DNA of 6,054 bases. Origin: Deltaproteobacteria bacterium (lineage in GTDB: Bacteria > Desulfobacterota > Desulfarculia > Adiutricales > JAGVGV01). Shown here piece after piece: positions 1 to 5,972 of the stretch (positions are counted from its first letter, which is position 1; each line of letters begins with the position of its first letter). The notes under the pieces were generated by a model. It was not told where the DNA came from. It ran no database searches and worked only from the letters and a program-made list of their open reading frames with translations. The DNA lies in NCBI GenBank assembly GCA_015233515.1, contig JADFXS010000178.1:1-6054 (forward strand). Direction: 5' to 3'. A program made the position numbers and the translations under genes.

Positions 1-80
1 CGAAGGGAGAAATCTCATTGTGATTTGGTAGTGTTGGAGATTTCTTGTCGCGGCCGGTGGCCGCTCCTCGAAATGACAAT
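1..80. repeat. Palindromic intergenic repeat (REP/MITE-like), left end cut by window edge
   Basis: Two nested inverted repeats are visible. AGAAATCTC at 8-16 pairs exactly with GAGATTTCT at 37-45 across a 20-base loop, and GCGGCC at 50-55 pairs with GGCCGC at 59-64 across a 3-base loop. The element then ends in CTCCTCGAAATGACAA. From memory, this resembles a widespread intergenic family in which TGTCATTTCGA-type ends flank AGAAATCTC/GAGATTTCT arms. On that model the missing left end lies just before base 1. No reading frame is apparent. Its position directly upstream of the cyclase gene means it could form structure in a leader transcript, but that is inference. Confidence 0.6.
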
Positions 81-125
81 GATACTTTAAAACGAAGAAA
101 CTTTCGAGAACCACTATAACAATAT

Positions 126-131
126 AAGGAG
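126..131 (+). promoter_or_regulatory. Ribosome binding site of the GGDEF gene
   Basis: AAGGAG lies 5 bases before the ATG at 137, which fixes that start. A TATAAC hexamer at 115-120 is a possible -10 box, but I see no convincing -35 partner, so the promoter itself is not called. Confidence 0.75.
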
Positions 132-136
132 ATCAG

Positions 137-1798
137 ATGACAGGTTCGAATTCCAACAGCCCATCTCCTCAAGCCATCAAAGAGACTTTTCTCAGTCTTT
201 TACCGGAAATAGTCGCACAAATCGAAGGCCTCTGGCAGAAACTCAAAGAAGAAAATTGGAGCATCGAGACCGCGCGCCGCTTTCAGGAAACAGCCCATAA
301 ACTATCCGGAATCAGTCTATCCGTTGGATACACCAATATCGGGTTGGCGGCGCGGGCTTTGGAAAACAGCCTGCGAGATGTCTCCATCCTGGGAATTCTG
401 GATAAAGAAAAGAGTCGGGCTCTGCTCAATTTGCTGGAACAATATCTGGAAGCCTTGCGCCAAGCCATCAAAGCCGAGCAAGTAGATGGTTTTATAGAAG
501 ACTCGCTTCCACAGGTGATCCAGTCCTTGCATGACACCCGTTCCGGGCGGTTGATCTATCTGGTGGAAGACGATCCTCTTCAGGCGGAGCAACTTGCTTC
601 GCAAATCGGCTACTTCGGTTATACGGTCAAAATATTTACTAAGCTGGATGAACTGCAGAACAACGTAAAACAGGATCGGCCGGACGCAGTCCTCATGGAC
701 ATCATTTTTCCCGAAGGTGATCTGGCGGGAACCGAAACAATCATGACCATGCGGCGGTATCTCGCCGGACCATTGCCGGTCATCTTCTTCACGGCCCGCA
801 ATGATTTGCCGGCGCGGCTGCAAGCGGTCCGGGCCGGCGGCGCGGCCTATTTCACCAAACCGGTGAATATCGGCAAACTGATCGATGAGTTGGATCGAAT
901 GTTGACCGATGATGGACCAATTCCCTATCGGGTATTGATCGTGGATGATGTGGCGGTCGAGGCCAACATCAACGCCGCCCACCTGCAGCGGGCGGGCATG
1001 GAAACGGCCATCGTGACCGATCCAATGAAAGTTGTAGATAAGTTAATAGATTTTTATCCGGAGATTATTCTGCTCGATGTCCACATGCCCGGATGCACCG
1101 GCTTGGAGCTGGCAAAGGTCATTCGCCAGATCGATGCCTTTATACATATCCCGATTGTTTACCTGTCCGCCGAAACGGATCGGACCAAACAGCTGCAAGC
1201 CATTCGTTTAGGCGGCGATGATTTTTTGACCAAACCCATCAATCCACAGTATCTGGCCTCGGCGGTCAGTTCCAGGGTGGAACGTTACCGCCAGTTACGA
1301 GCCCTGATGGAAAGGGATGGCCTGACCGGCTTGCTTAACCATTCAAGTTCCAAGGAACGTTTGAATCAGGAATTGTCCCGGTCCAGACGACACAATGCTC
1401 CGTTGGCTTTCGCCATGCTCGATATTGATAATTTCAAAACAGTCAATGATAGTTACGGCCATGCCACGGGTGATCGGGTTTTGAAAAGTCTGGCGCATAT
1501 GCTGGTAAATCGGTTGCGGGTCAGCGATATCGTCGGGCGCTATGGCGGCGAGGAATTTTCCGTTATTTTCCCGAACACTACTGTTCAGGAAGCCTTTAAA
1601 ATCATGGAAGAAGTCCGCGAAAGTTTTTCCATGGTCAATCATCGGGCGGCGGAAAAAGATTTCTCCATCACTTTCAGTTGCGGCGTGGCGGCTTTTCCGG
1701 ATTTCACCACTCCAGGTAATATCGGCGAAGCCGCGGACAAGGCGCTGTATATCGCCAAAAATGAAGGCCGGAACAGGACCGTTTCCGCCACGCCTTGA
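137..1798 (+). CDS. Hpt-REC-REC-GGDEF response regulator, diguanylate cyclase
   Basis: This is a cytoplasmic signalling protein that should make cyclic di-GMP from two GTP in response to phosphorelay input. Residues about 10-115 look like an Hpt helical bundle with the phospho-histidine motif HKLSG (His54). A first receiver domain spans about 138-257, with acidic pair D145/D146, phospho-acceptor D188, T219 and K241. A second receiver spans about 264-383, with D270/D271, D314, S344 and K366. The GGDEF domain spans about 391-550. It has the DGLTGLLN start, a DIDNFKTVND metal and substrate motif, and the active signature GGEEF at 470-474. R461-x-x-D464, five residues before it, matches the product-inhibition I-site. 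The REC-REC-GGDEF order is that of PleD, here with an added N-terminal Hpt. There is no membrane segment. No histidine kinase gene is adjacent, so its partner must be encoded elsewhere. The gene is convergent with the neighbouring operon. Activity is inferred from intact motifs. Confidence 0.95.
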   Translation: MTGSNSNSPSPQAIKETFLSLLPEIVAQIEGLWQKLKEENWSIETARRFQETAHKLSGISLSVGYTNIGLAARALENSLRDVSILGILDKEKSRALLNLLEQYLEALRQAIKAEQVDGFIEDSLPQVIQSLHDTRSGRLIYLVEDDPLQAEQLASQIGYFGYTVKIFTKLDELQNNVKQDRPDAVLMDIIFPEGDLAGTETIMTMRRYLAGPLPVIFFTARNDLPARLQAVRAGGAAYFTKPVNIGKLIDELDRMLTDDGPIPYRVLIVDDVAVEANINAAHLQRAGMETAIVTDPMKVVDKLIDFYPEIILLDVHMPGCTGLELAKVIRQIDAFIHIPIVYLSAETDRTKQLQAIRLGGDDFLTKPINPQYLASAVSSRVERYRQLRALMERDGLTGLLNHSSSKERLNQELSRSRRHNAPLAFAMLDIDNFKTVNDSYGHATGDRVLKSLAHMLVNRLRVSDIVGRYGGEEFSVIFPNTTVQEAFKIMEEVRESFSMVNHRAAEKDFSITFSCGVAAFPDFTTPGNIGEAADKALYIAKNEGRNRTVSATP

Positions 1799-1816
1799 AG
1801 GTGCGGGTAAGCGCGG

Positions 1817-1838
1817 TCCCCGCAGCTTGCCGCGGGGA
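1817..1838. terminator. GC-rich hairpin between convergent genes, possible bidirectional terminator
   Basis: TCCCCGC at 1817-1823 pairs with GCGGGGA at 1832-1838 across an 8-base loop, starting 18 bases after the cyclase stop codon. There is no T-run on either side, so intrinsic termination is uncertain. The stem-loop also resembles a small repetitive palindrome. Placement in the 93-bp gap between two convergent genes is the main argument for a terminator or transcript-end role. Confidence 0.4.
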
Positions 1839-1840
1839 GC

Positions 1841-1862
1841 CTCAACCCGGCAAAGAGTTGAG
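1841..1862. repeat. Second inverted repeat in the convergent intergenic gap
   Basis: CTCAAC at 1841-1846 pairs with GTTGAG at 1857-1862 across a 10-base loop, immediately next to the GC-rich hairpin. A weaker 5-bp stem follows (CAAAA 1864-1868 with TTTTG 1875-1879). For transcripts coming from the minus strand these are met first after the Fe-S gene stop. They may act with the GC-rich stem as a transcript end, but no T-tract supports that. Confidence 0.35.
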
Positions 1863-1891
1863 CCAAAAGGGCAGTTTTGCAGTTACCTTGA

Positions 1892-2770
1892 CTAGTTGTC
1901 TTCCACATCCGGTCGGATTGGAATTCTGGACTCACAAGGGACCTTGGTCTGGCACAAGCCGCACCCATAGCCATCAAATCCGTAATGTGATTTTACATAC
2001 TCCTCGGTGACCGGCCAGAGATAGGCCTTGCATTTTTGTTTGTCTTTTCCTTGTTCGCTGATCGCTCCCGCCGGACATCTGTCGATACATTTTTGACAAG
2101 TGCCTTTGCTAAAAAAAAGACAGTAAGCGTGATGATCGGTATAGGGGCGCGGCGTAGGCGGAATCGAGATTCGGGCGATGACCGATCCAAGACGCATGGC
2201 CTTGCCTAACGGGGTGATCAAACCGTCACACAAGCCGAAAGTTCCCAATCCTCCGGCATAAGCCGCGTGTCGTTCCGACCAGTTGGAAGCAAAGCCATAC
2301 TTTTCCGATAAATACTGCGTCCATTGCGGAGACAATAACGGCGCCATGGCCGGGTAGCCCGTTTCATTTAACACGGCCACCACGTGCTCATGCAATTTGA
2401 CGTTGGCTTGTTGGCCGAATATACGGGTTCTGGCCCATCGTTCTCCGGGGTATAAGTTTTCCTTGCGATTGTCGGCTTTGGTGGCTTCGGTTTGGGGCAA
2501 GACCCAACTGATGACCGTAAGCTCATCCGGCCGGACTGAAGAATCCGGAAAGGCTGTGTTGAAGGCTTCTAGTGGAGTCCAATGAAAAGGACCGACATAT
2601 TTTTTTTGGTAAGCCAAGTACAGAGGATCATCTCCCCGGGAAAAGCCTAGCAAGACTCGGTCCCAGGCCTTTTCCTCGGTTGCGGCTTTAAGGGAATTGT
2701 CGGTAGAAGTATCCAGGAACTTTTGAACGACTTCCTTGAGCCAATTGGCGGTGTCTTCAGATGATTTCAT
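1892..2770 (-). CDS. QueG-like 4Fe-4S cluster protein (epoxyqueuosine reductase-related), two-cluster
   Basis: This is a soluble redox protein of about 292 residues, counting from the ATG at 2770. A GAGAGG ribosome site at 2780-2785 sits 9 bases before this ATG but only 3 bases before an in-frame TTG at 2776, so the ATG is preferred. The middle (about 165-205) has an ER-x-AAYAGGLGTFG...ITPLGKAMRLGSVI stretch that resembles the glycine-rich core of QueG and reductive dehalogenases (ER..A..AGLG..G...L.T...GS.VRLG), the corrinoid-binding superfamily. The C-terminal third carries eight cysteines: C217, C225, C228, C232 followed by Pro, C247, C270, C273 and C279. This is the pattern for two [4Fe-4S] clusters, ending in GCGLCQ...PCE. 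It lacks the C-terminal HEAT-like extension of true QueG, so queuosine synthesis should not be assumed. It is the last gene of a minus-strand operon, 22 bp after the aldo/keto reductase. Substrate and cobalamin use are unknown. Confidence 0.85.
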   Translation of the reverse strand: MKSSEDTANWLKEVVQKFLDTSTDNSLKAATEEKAWDRVLLGFSRGDDPLYLAYQKKYVGPFHWTPLEAFNTAFPDSSVRPDELTVISWVLPQTEATKADNRKENLYPGERWARTRIFGQQANVKLHEHVVAVLNETGYPAMAPLLSPQWTQYLSEKYGFASNWSERHAAYAGGLGTFGLCDGLITPLGKAMRLGSVIARISIPPTPRPYTDHHAYCLFFSKGTCQKCIDRCPAGAISEQGKDKQKCKAYLWPVTEEYVKSHYGFDGYGCGLCQTKVPCESRIPIRPDVEDN

Positions 2771-2792
2771 GATCAATTACCTCTCGGTTTCA

Positions 2793-3950
2793 TCAGCGGG
2801 CCAGTTGGGCGTGAACTTTTTTCAGTTCTTCGGGAATTGCAATATGCTGGGGACATTTTTCCTCGCATTCGCCGCATTCCGCGCAATTTGACGCCCTGGT
2901 TTCAGGGGCCAGCATGTGATTGTAAATCATGAGAGCTATGTCCGGGTCCTTGAACATAAAAAAGTCGTTATAGAGGTTTAAATTCGTCGGGATGGCCACG
3001 CCCGCCGGGCAGGGCTGGCAATAACCGCAGCCGGTGCATGGCACCTTGAGCATGCGGTGATATGTCTCACTGACGCGTTTGATGAGATCCAGTTCCTCGG
3101 CGCCGAGGGAATTGCTCAGCCCGTGTTCGGCTATTTTTATATTTTCCAGAACTTGCGGCCAGGCGCTCATGCCGCTCAAGGCCATGGTCACGCCGGCATG
3201 GTTCCAGACCCAACGTAGGGCCCACTCCGCCGGAGTTCTTCTTTGCCGGGCCGAATCCCAAAGCTGCTGGATCTCGGCTGGGATCTTATCGGTCAGTTTG
3301 CCGCCGCGCAAGGGCTCCATAATTACTACACCCAGGCCCTTGGCCGCAGCATATTCCAAGCCTTCCTTGCCGGCTTGGTTATGTTCGTCAAAATAATTAT
3401 ATTGAATCTGGCACATGGTCCAATCGTATTCGTCAACGATTTTTTTGAATAGTTTTGCCTCATCATGATAAGAAAATCCGATTTTCCGTACTCGTCCATC
3501 GGCCAGAAGCCGGTCAATGAACTCGAATACACCCAGTTCCTTTATTTTGGGCCAATTGGAGGCATTCAAACCATGCAGGAGATAGACATCGATAACGTCC
3601 ATATCCAACCGGGTCAATTGCTCTTCCAAATAGCGCTCGAAATCGCTGGTTTTTTGGATTAGCCACGTGGGCATCTTCGTGGCGATCAAAATCCGCTCGC
3701 GATGCGGCTTCAGGACCCGGCCTATAAAAACTTCGCTTTTTCCGCCATGATAGGGATAAGCCGTGTCAAAATAATTTACTCCGTTTTCGATGGCGTAGTT
3801 GACCATCTTTTCGGCCTGCTCCTCATCGATGGCTTTTGAGGGATCAAAAAGGTCTGCGCCGCCTTTGGAACCGAGCAAAGGGAGGCGCATGCATCCGAAA
3901 CCGAGGATGGAGACCATCCAATCCGTCCGTCCCATTTTTCTGTACAGCAT
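2793..3950 (-). CDS. Aldo/keto reductase with C-terminal 4Fe-4S ferredoxin-like domain
   Basis: This is a cytoplasmic oxidoreductase of about 385 residues. The first 300 form an aldo/keto reductase TIM barrel, which reduces carbonyls or oxidises alcohols with NAD(P)H. Numbered from the ATG at 3950, the catalytic tetrad is intact: D62 and Y67 in YFDTAYPYHGG, K92 in ATKMP, and H126 in YLLHGLN. The last 85 residues hold two cysteine groups, C305/C308/C311/C314-Pro and C356/C359/C362/C366-Pro, consistent with two [4Fe-4S] clusters. This matches the Fe-S-containing 'predicted oxidoreductase of the aldo/keto reductase family' (COG1453 type). A GTG at 3953 precedes the ATG at 3950. The AAGGAG at 3958-3963 is 7 bases from the ATG and only 4 from the GTG, so the ATG is preferred. 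It is the middle gene of the operon. The clusters suggest electron exchange with ferredoxin or the neighbouring Fe-S protein; that is inference. Confidence 0.93.
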   Translation of the reverse strand: MLYRKMGRTDWMVSILGFGCMRLPLLGSKGGADLFDPSKAIDEEQAEKMVNYAIENGVNYFDTAYPYHGGKSEVFIGRVLKPHRERILIATKMPTWLIQKTSDFERYLEEQLTRLDMDVIDVYLLHGLNASNWPKIKELGVFEFIDRLLADGRVRKIGFSYHDEAKLFKKIVDEYDWTMCQIQYNYFDEHNQAGKEGLEYAAAKGLGVVIMEPLRGGKLTDKIPAEIQQLWDSARQRRTPAEWALRWVWNHAGVTMALSGMSAWPQVLENIKIAEHGLSNSLGAEELDLIKRVSETYHRMLKVPCTGCGYCQPCPAGVAIPTNLNLYNDFFMFKDPDIALMIYNHMLAPETRASNCAECGECEEKCPQHIAIPEELKKVHAQLAR

Positions 3951-3957
3951 CACGATA

Positions 3958-3963
3958 CTCCTT
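3958..3963 (-). promoter_or_regulatory. Ribosome binding site deciding the start of the Fe-S aldo/keto reductase
   Basis: AAGGAG on the minus strand lies 7 bases before the ATG at 3950 and 4 bases before the overlapping GTG at 3953. Normal spacing favours the ATG. Confidence 0.65.
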
Positions 3964-4011
3964 TCTCAAAAATCATGGTGAGCGGAGGTATTATGAGATA
4001 TCAGTTTTGGA

Positions 4012-4821
4012 TCAGCCGGCCCACGGTCGGCGATGGTTGGCATGGATATAGTCGCCCAAGCGCCTCATCCGCGCCAATTCTTCCTCGGATAACGGCCCCA
4101 AATCCAGGGCGGTCAAGGCTTCCTGCATCTCCGCCCTGGAGCGCGGGCCGGTCATGCAAACATCCACGGTTGGCTGAGTCAGGACAAAACGGTAGCAATC
4201 AGCTCCACGAGGCGGTGATTCCCCGGATGGCATCTTCTTCGGTGTGAGTAGATCACCCCAGCGGGTGGCGGTGTAGGTAACCAGGCCGGGACGGTTGTTC
4301 ACGGGCATCTGGGAAAAAACTTCCTGCTCCGCTCCCCGGTGCACGGCATTGTATCGGATGTGAAAAATATCATAGTCCGGTTGAGAGGCCAGAGTGGGGA
4401 ATAGAGGTCGATAGTGGCCGGAAATGGCCAGATAGCGGAATAATCCTTTTTGACGCATGGAACGGGCGCGGTCTAAAATTCGAGGCGACGGCGGTTTGTT
4501 ATACCAGCCCAGCAGGAGGACATCGGCATGATCCAACCCCAGGGATATAAGTCCGCGCCGGAAAAAAAACTCCATCAAAGCGGCGGATCGGGAATAGCTT
4601 TGCAGGAGGATGACTAATTCGTCCCGTTTTCCCTTGGCGGTGATGTTGCGAATGGCTCGAGCCATGGCTTCCTTACGGGTGGAACCATAATAAAAATAAT
4701 TGACGCCCCGTTCAAAAGCCTCTTCAAAAGCTTCGGTGGGGGCGCCGTAGCTGCAAGCTACGCCCAGCCGGCCGACTGACAGCCCGGTTCGACCTAAAGG
4801 GTGTTGCTCGTAAAAGGACAT
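4012..4821 (-). CDS. Divergent aldo/keto-reductase-like protein lacking the catalytic tetrad
   Basis: The 269-residue product has an aldo/keto reductase barrel. It opens with HPLGRTGLSVGRLGVA, a typical first strand, and keeps a C-terminal TGPRSRAEMQEAL that resembles the cofactor-phosphate-binding segment. It is shorter than the usual 300-plus residues. Aligned by eye to the intact paralogue downstream, catalytic Asp is replaced by Y44 in a shortened NYFYYGS loop, catalytic Lys by Q74 (VILLQSYS), and catalytic His by G105 (DVLLLGWYN). The Tyr could still be Y45 but the loop is too short to be sure. The reading frame is clean, so this is a maintained gene and not a decayed one. AAGGAG at 4829-4834 lies 7 bases before the ATG at 4821. 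It is the first gene of the operon, 61 bp upstream of the intact Fe-S reductase. It could be a regulatory or binding partner, or an enzyme with different chemistry. No Fe-S domain is present. Confidence 0.85.
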   Translation of the reverse strand: MSFYEQHPLGRTGLSVGRLGVACSYGAPTEAFEEAFERGVNYFYYGSTRKEAMARAIRNITAKGKRDELVILLQSYSRSAALMEFFFRRGLISLGLDHADVLLLGWYNKPPSPRILDRARSMRQKGLFRYLAISGHYRPLFPTLASQPDYDIFHIRYNAVHRGAEQEVFSQMPVNNRPGLVTYTATRWGDLLTPKKMPSGESPPRGADCYRFVLTQPTVDVCMTGPRSRAEMQEALTALDLGPLSEEELARMRRLGDYIHANHRRPWAG

Positions 4822-4828
4822 GGCCGAT

Positions 4829-4834
4829 CTCCTT
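4829..4834 (-). promoter_or_regulatory. Ribosome binding site of the first operon gene
   Basis: AAGGAG on the minus strand, 7 bases before the ATG at 4821, in an A-rich leader. It supports this start strongly. Confidence 0.75.
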
Positions 4835-4865
4835 TTTTAGTAATGCAAAAATATTTATCTCCGGG

Positions 4866-4871
4866 ATTATA
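4866..4871 (-). promoter_or_regulatory. Possible -10 box of the three-gene redox operon
   Basis: A perfect TATAAT on the minus strand lies 44 bases before the first operon ATG, followed by an AT-rich leader. The region where a -35 box would fall is inside the 12-bp hairpin and has no good match to TTGACA, so this is either a weak promoter, an activator-dependent one, or chance. Confidence 0.35.
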
Positions 4872-4872
4872 C

Positions 4873-4902
4873 AACAAAGCGGCCTGAAAAGGCCGCTTTG
4901 TT
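4873..4902 (-). terminator. Perfect 12-bp-stem hairpin, likely rho-independent terminator
   Basis: AACAAAGCGGCC at 4873-4884 is exactly complementary to GGCCGCTTTGTT at 4891-4902 around the 6-base loop TGAAAA. Read on the minus strand, the GC-rich core is followed by CTTTGTTGT, a short T-rich tail typical of intrinsic terminators. It lies about 80 bases after the ATPase stop codon and would end that transcript before the redox operon begins. The arms are symmetric, so it could also work on the plus strand, where no known gene reads into it. Confidence 0.75.
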
Positions 4903-4982
4903 AGATGATGTGGGCAGGGAAGGTCGTTTCCTTCGAAAGCAACCATTGCTATGTCTATTTTTAGTCAGTTAGCATGTCGTAG

Positions 4983-5972
4983 TCATCGAGCCACTGGTTT
5001 CACTCCACCGCGGCGGCCGATGCCGTAACCGACCCGGTAAACATCGGGAAGATTTACCCGATCATCGGAGATTCGTTCTACTAATCCAAGGTCAATCAAA
5101 TCTTGAAGAACGCCTTCAGAGCCAGAATTAATATGTGCCGGCGGTAATCTAACACCAGCTGTGGCAATACTATTCTCCAGGTTTTTCAATGCCGCGGAAT
5201 CGTCCCAAATCTGCTTGATTTCTTTAAACGAACAAGGAACTGAAATAATCGAAAGCGGTTCCAATAACTTCTGAACCCATGGATAATCCTCTTGAATCTC
5301 TTGAACTCTGATTTTGGAAGCCTCCTGAACACCCTTTTTGATGCTTTCAAAGTGCAAGGCAAACTCCTGATTAGACCGCTCTTTATCTTGAGCCGCATAA
5401 CGTAGCGCCGCAATAAAACTCCGAGGACTGACCTGCCGGCGGGCATCGCCGAGGTGGTTTGGAAGCCAGGTATACGGAAACCCACGTCGACGGTCCCGGC
5501 CCATCCAAGGACCTGTCAGGGCATGAAACACCGAGCGTTGTATTTCTTCGTTATTCCGCAATTTTTCCGGTACTGCCCAAACACCATTCCTTTCGGCCCA
5601 TTCAAGGGAGGTCAAATCTCGGCATCCGTCACGAAATTGTTTTCCTTTGGTGGAATCATTACCCAGGTATTGCCAGAGAAGCCCATACAACTCGTTTCTA
5701 GGCCAGTACAACTCTGTCTTTTGTGATAGAACCTTGGATGAGTCCGGGAAAGTCGCCACTTCCGGATCTTCGATCTGGTCGGGACGAACAAACACCTTGA
5801 GACGAATACGTTTGTAAGAGCGAAAATCAAGCATGGCTTGAAGTAGCCCACGCACCAGCGCATGCATTGTCTTCCAGTCATCAGCCGTGCGGTCAAGGGC
5901 ATCAAAAAGAACTAAATGGTATATGCCTTGTGATTCCAAGGTTTTGTCCGCATCAAACAATAATCGACCCAC
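4983..5972 (-). CDS. C-terminal part of a P-loop ATPase-like protein, probably truncated by an upstream stop
   Basis: I do not recognise a named gene. The 329-residue frame, counted from a GTG at 5972, begins just before a hydrophobic strand ending in acidic residues (HLVLFDALDR, about 19-28). This looks like a Walker B motif of a STAND/AAA-type ATPase. A second strand with VFVRPDQIED (about 60-69) resembles the sensor or arginine-containing segment that follows in such proteins. No Walker A is present, as expected if the N-terminus is missing. Residues about 285-315 (VLQDLIDLGLVERISDD...VYRVGYGIGR) look like a C-terminal winged-helix domain. The GTG has no ribosome binding site, and the frame stays coding-like for 13 further codons upstream until TAG at 6012-6014. 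The annotated start is therefore probably not real. Such ATPases are often found in defence or other accessory regions, but nothing else here supports that role. Confidence 0.65.
   Translation of the reverse strand: MGRLLFDADKTLESQGIYHLVLFDALDRTADDWKTMHALVRGLLQAMLDFRSYKRIRLKVFVRPDQIEDPEVATFPDSSKVLSQKTELYWPRNELYGLLWQYLGNDSTKGKQFRDGCRDLTSLEWAERNGVWAVPEKLRNNEEIQRSVFHALTGPWMGRDRRRGFPYTWLPNHLGDARRQVSPRSFIAALRYAAQDKERSNQEFALHFESIKKGVQEASKIRVQEIQEDYPWVQKLLEPLSIISVPCSFKEIKQIWDDSAALKNLENSIATAGVRLPPAHINSGSEGVLQDLIDLGLVERISDDRVNLPDVYRVGYGIGRRGGVKPVAR

Noticed and set aside
115..120. TATAAC as a -10 box for the cyclase gene
   Set aside because: There is no acceptable -35 at 16-18 bases, so a promoter cannot be supported from sequence alone.
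317..982. 221-residue minus-strand open frame inside the cyclase gene
   Set aside because: It lies fully opposite the Hpt and receiver domains, whose motifs are unmistakable. The translated minus frame shows no recognisable domain and has no ribosome site.
1542..1895. 117-residue plus-strand frame overlapping the 3' end of the cyclase
   Set aside because: It shares the GGDEF coding region in another frame, is rich in Arg and Pro as expected from a shifted frame, and has no family resemblance.
3079..3396. 105-residue plus-strand frame within the Fe-S aldo/keto reductase
   Set aside because: It is antisense to a gene with a complete catalytic tetrad and Fe-S motifs, with low-complexity composition typical of a shadow frame.
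4012..4821. Treating the divergent aldo/keto reductase as a pseudogene
   Set aside because: The frame is uninterrupted, with a good ribosome site and conserved first strand and C-terminal cofactor-site-like segment. The changes look like divergence and not decay.
4919..4934. Small stem GAAGG/CCTTC downstream of the ATPase gene
   Set aside because: A 5-bp stem is too weak to call next to the perfect 12-bp hairpin.
5454..5726. Overlapping plus-strand frames of 80-90 residues within the ATPase region
   Set aside because: They are antisense to the ATPase frame, which has Walker B-like and winged-helix-like segments, and they have no start signals.
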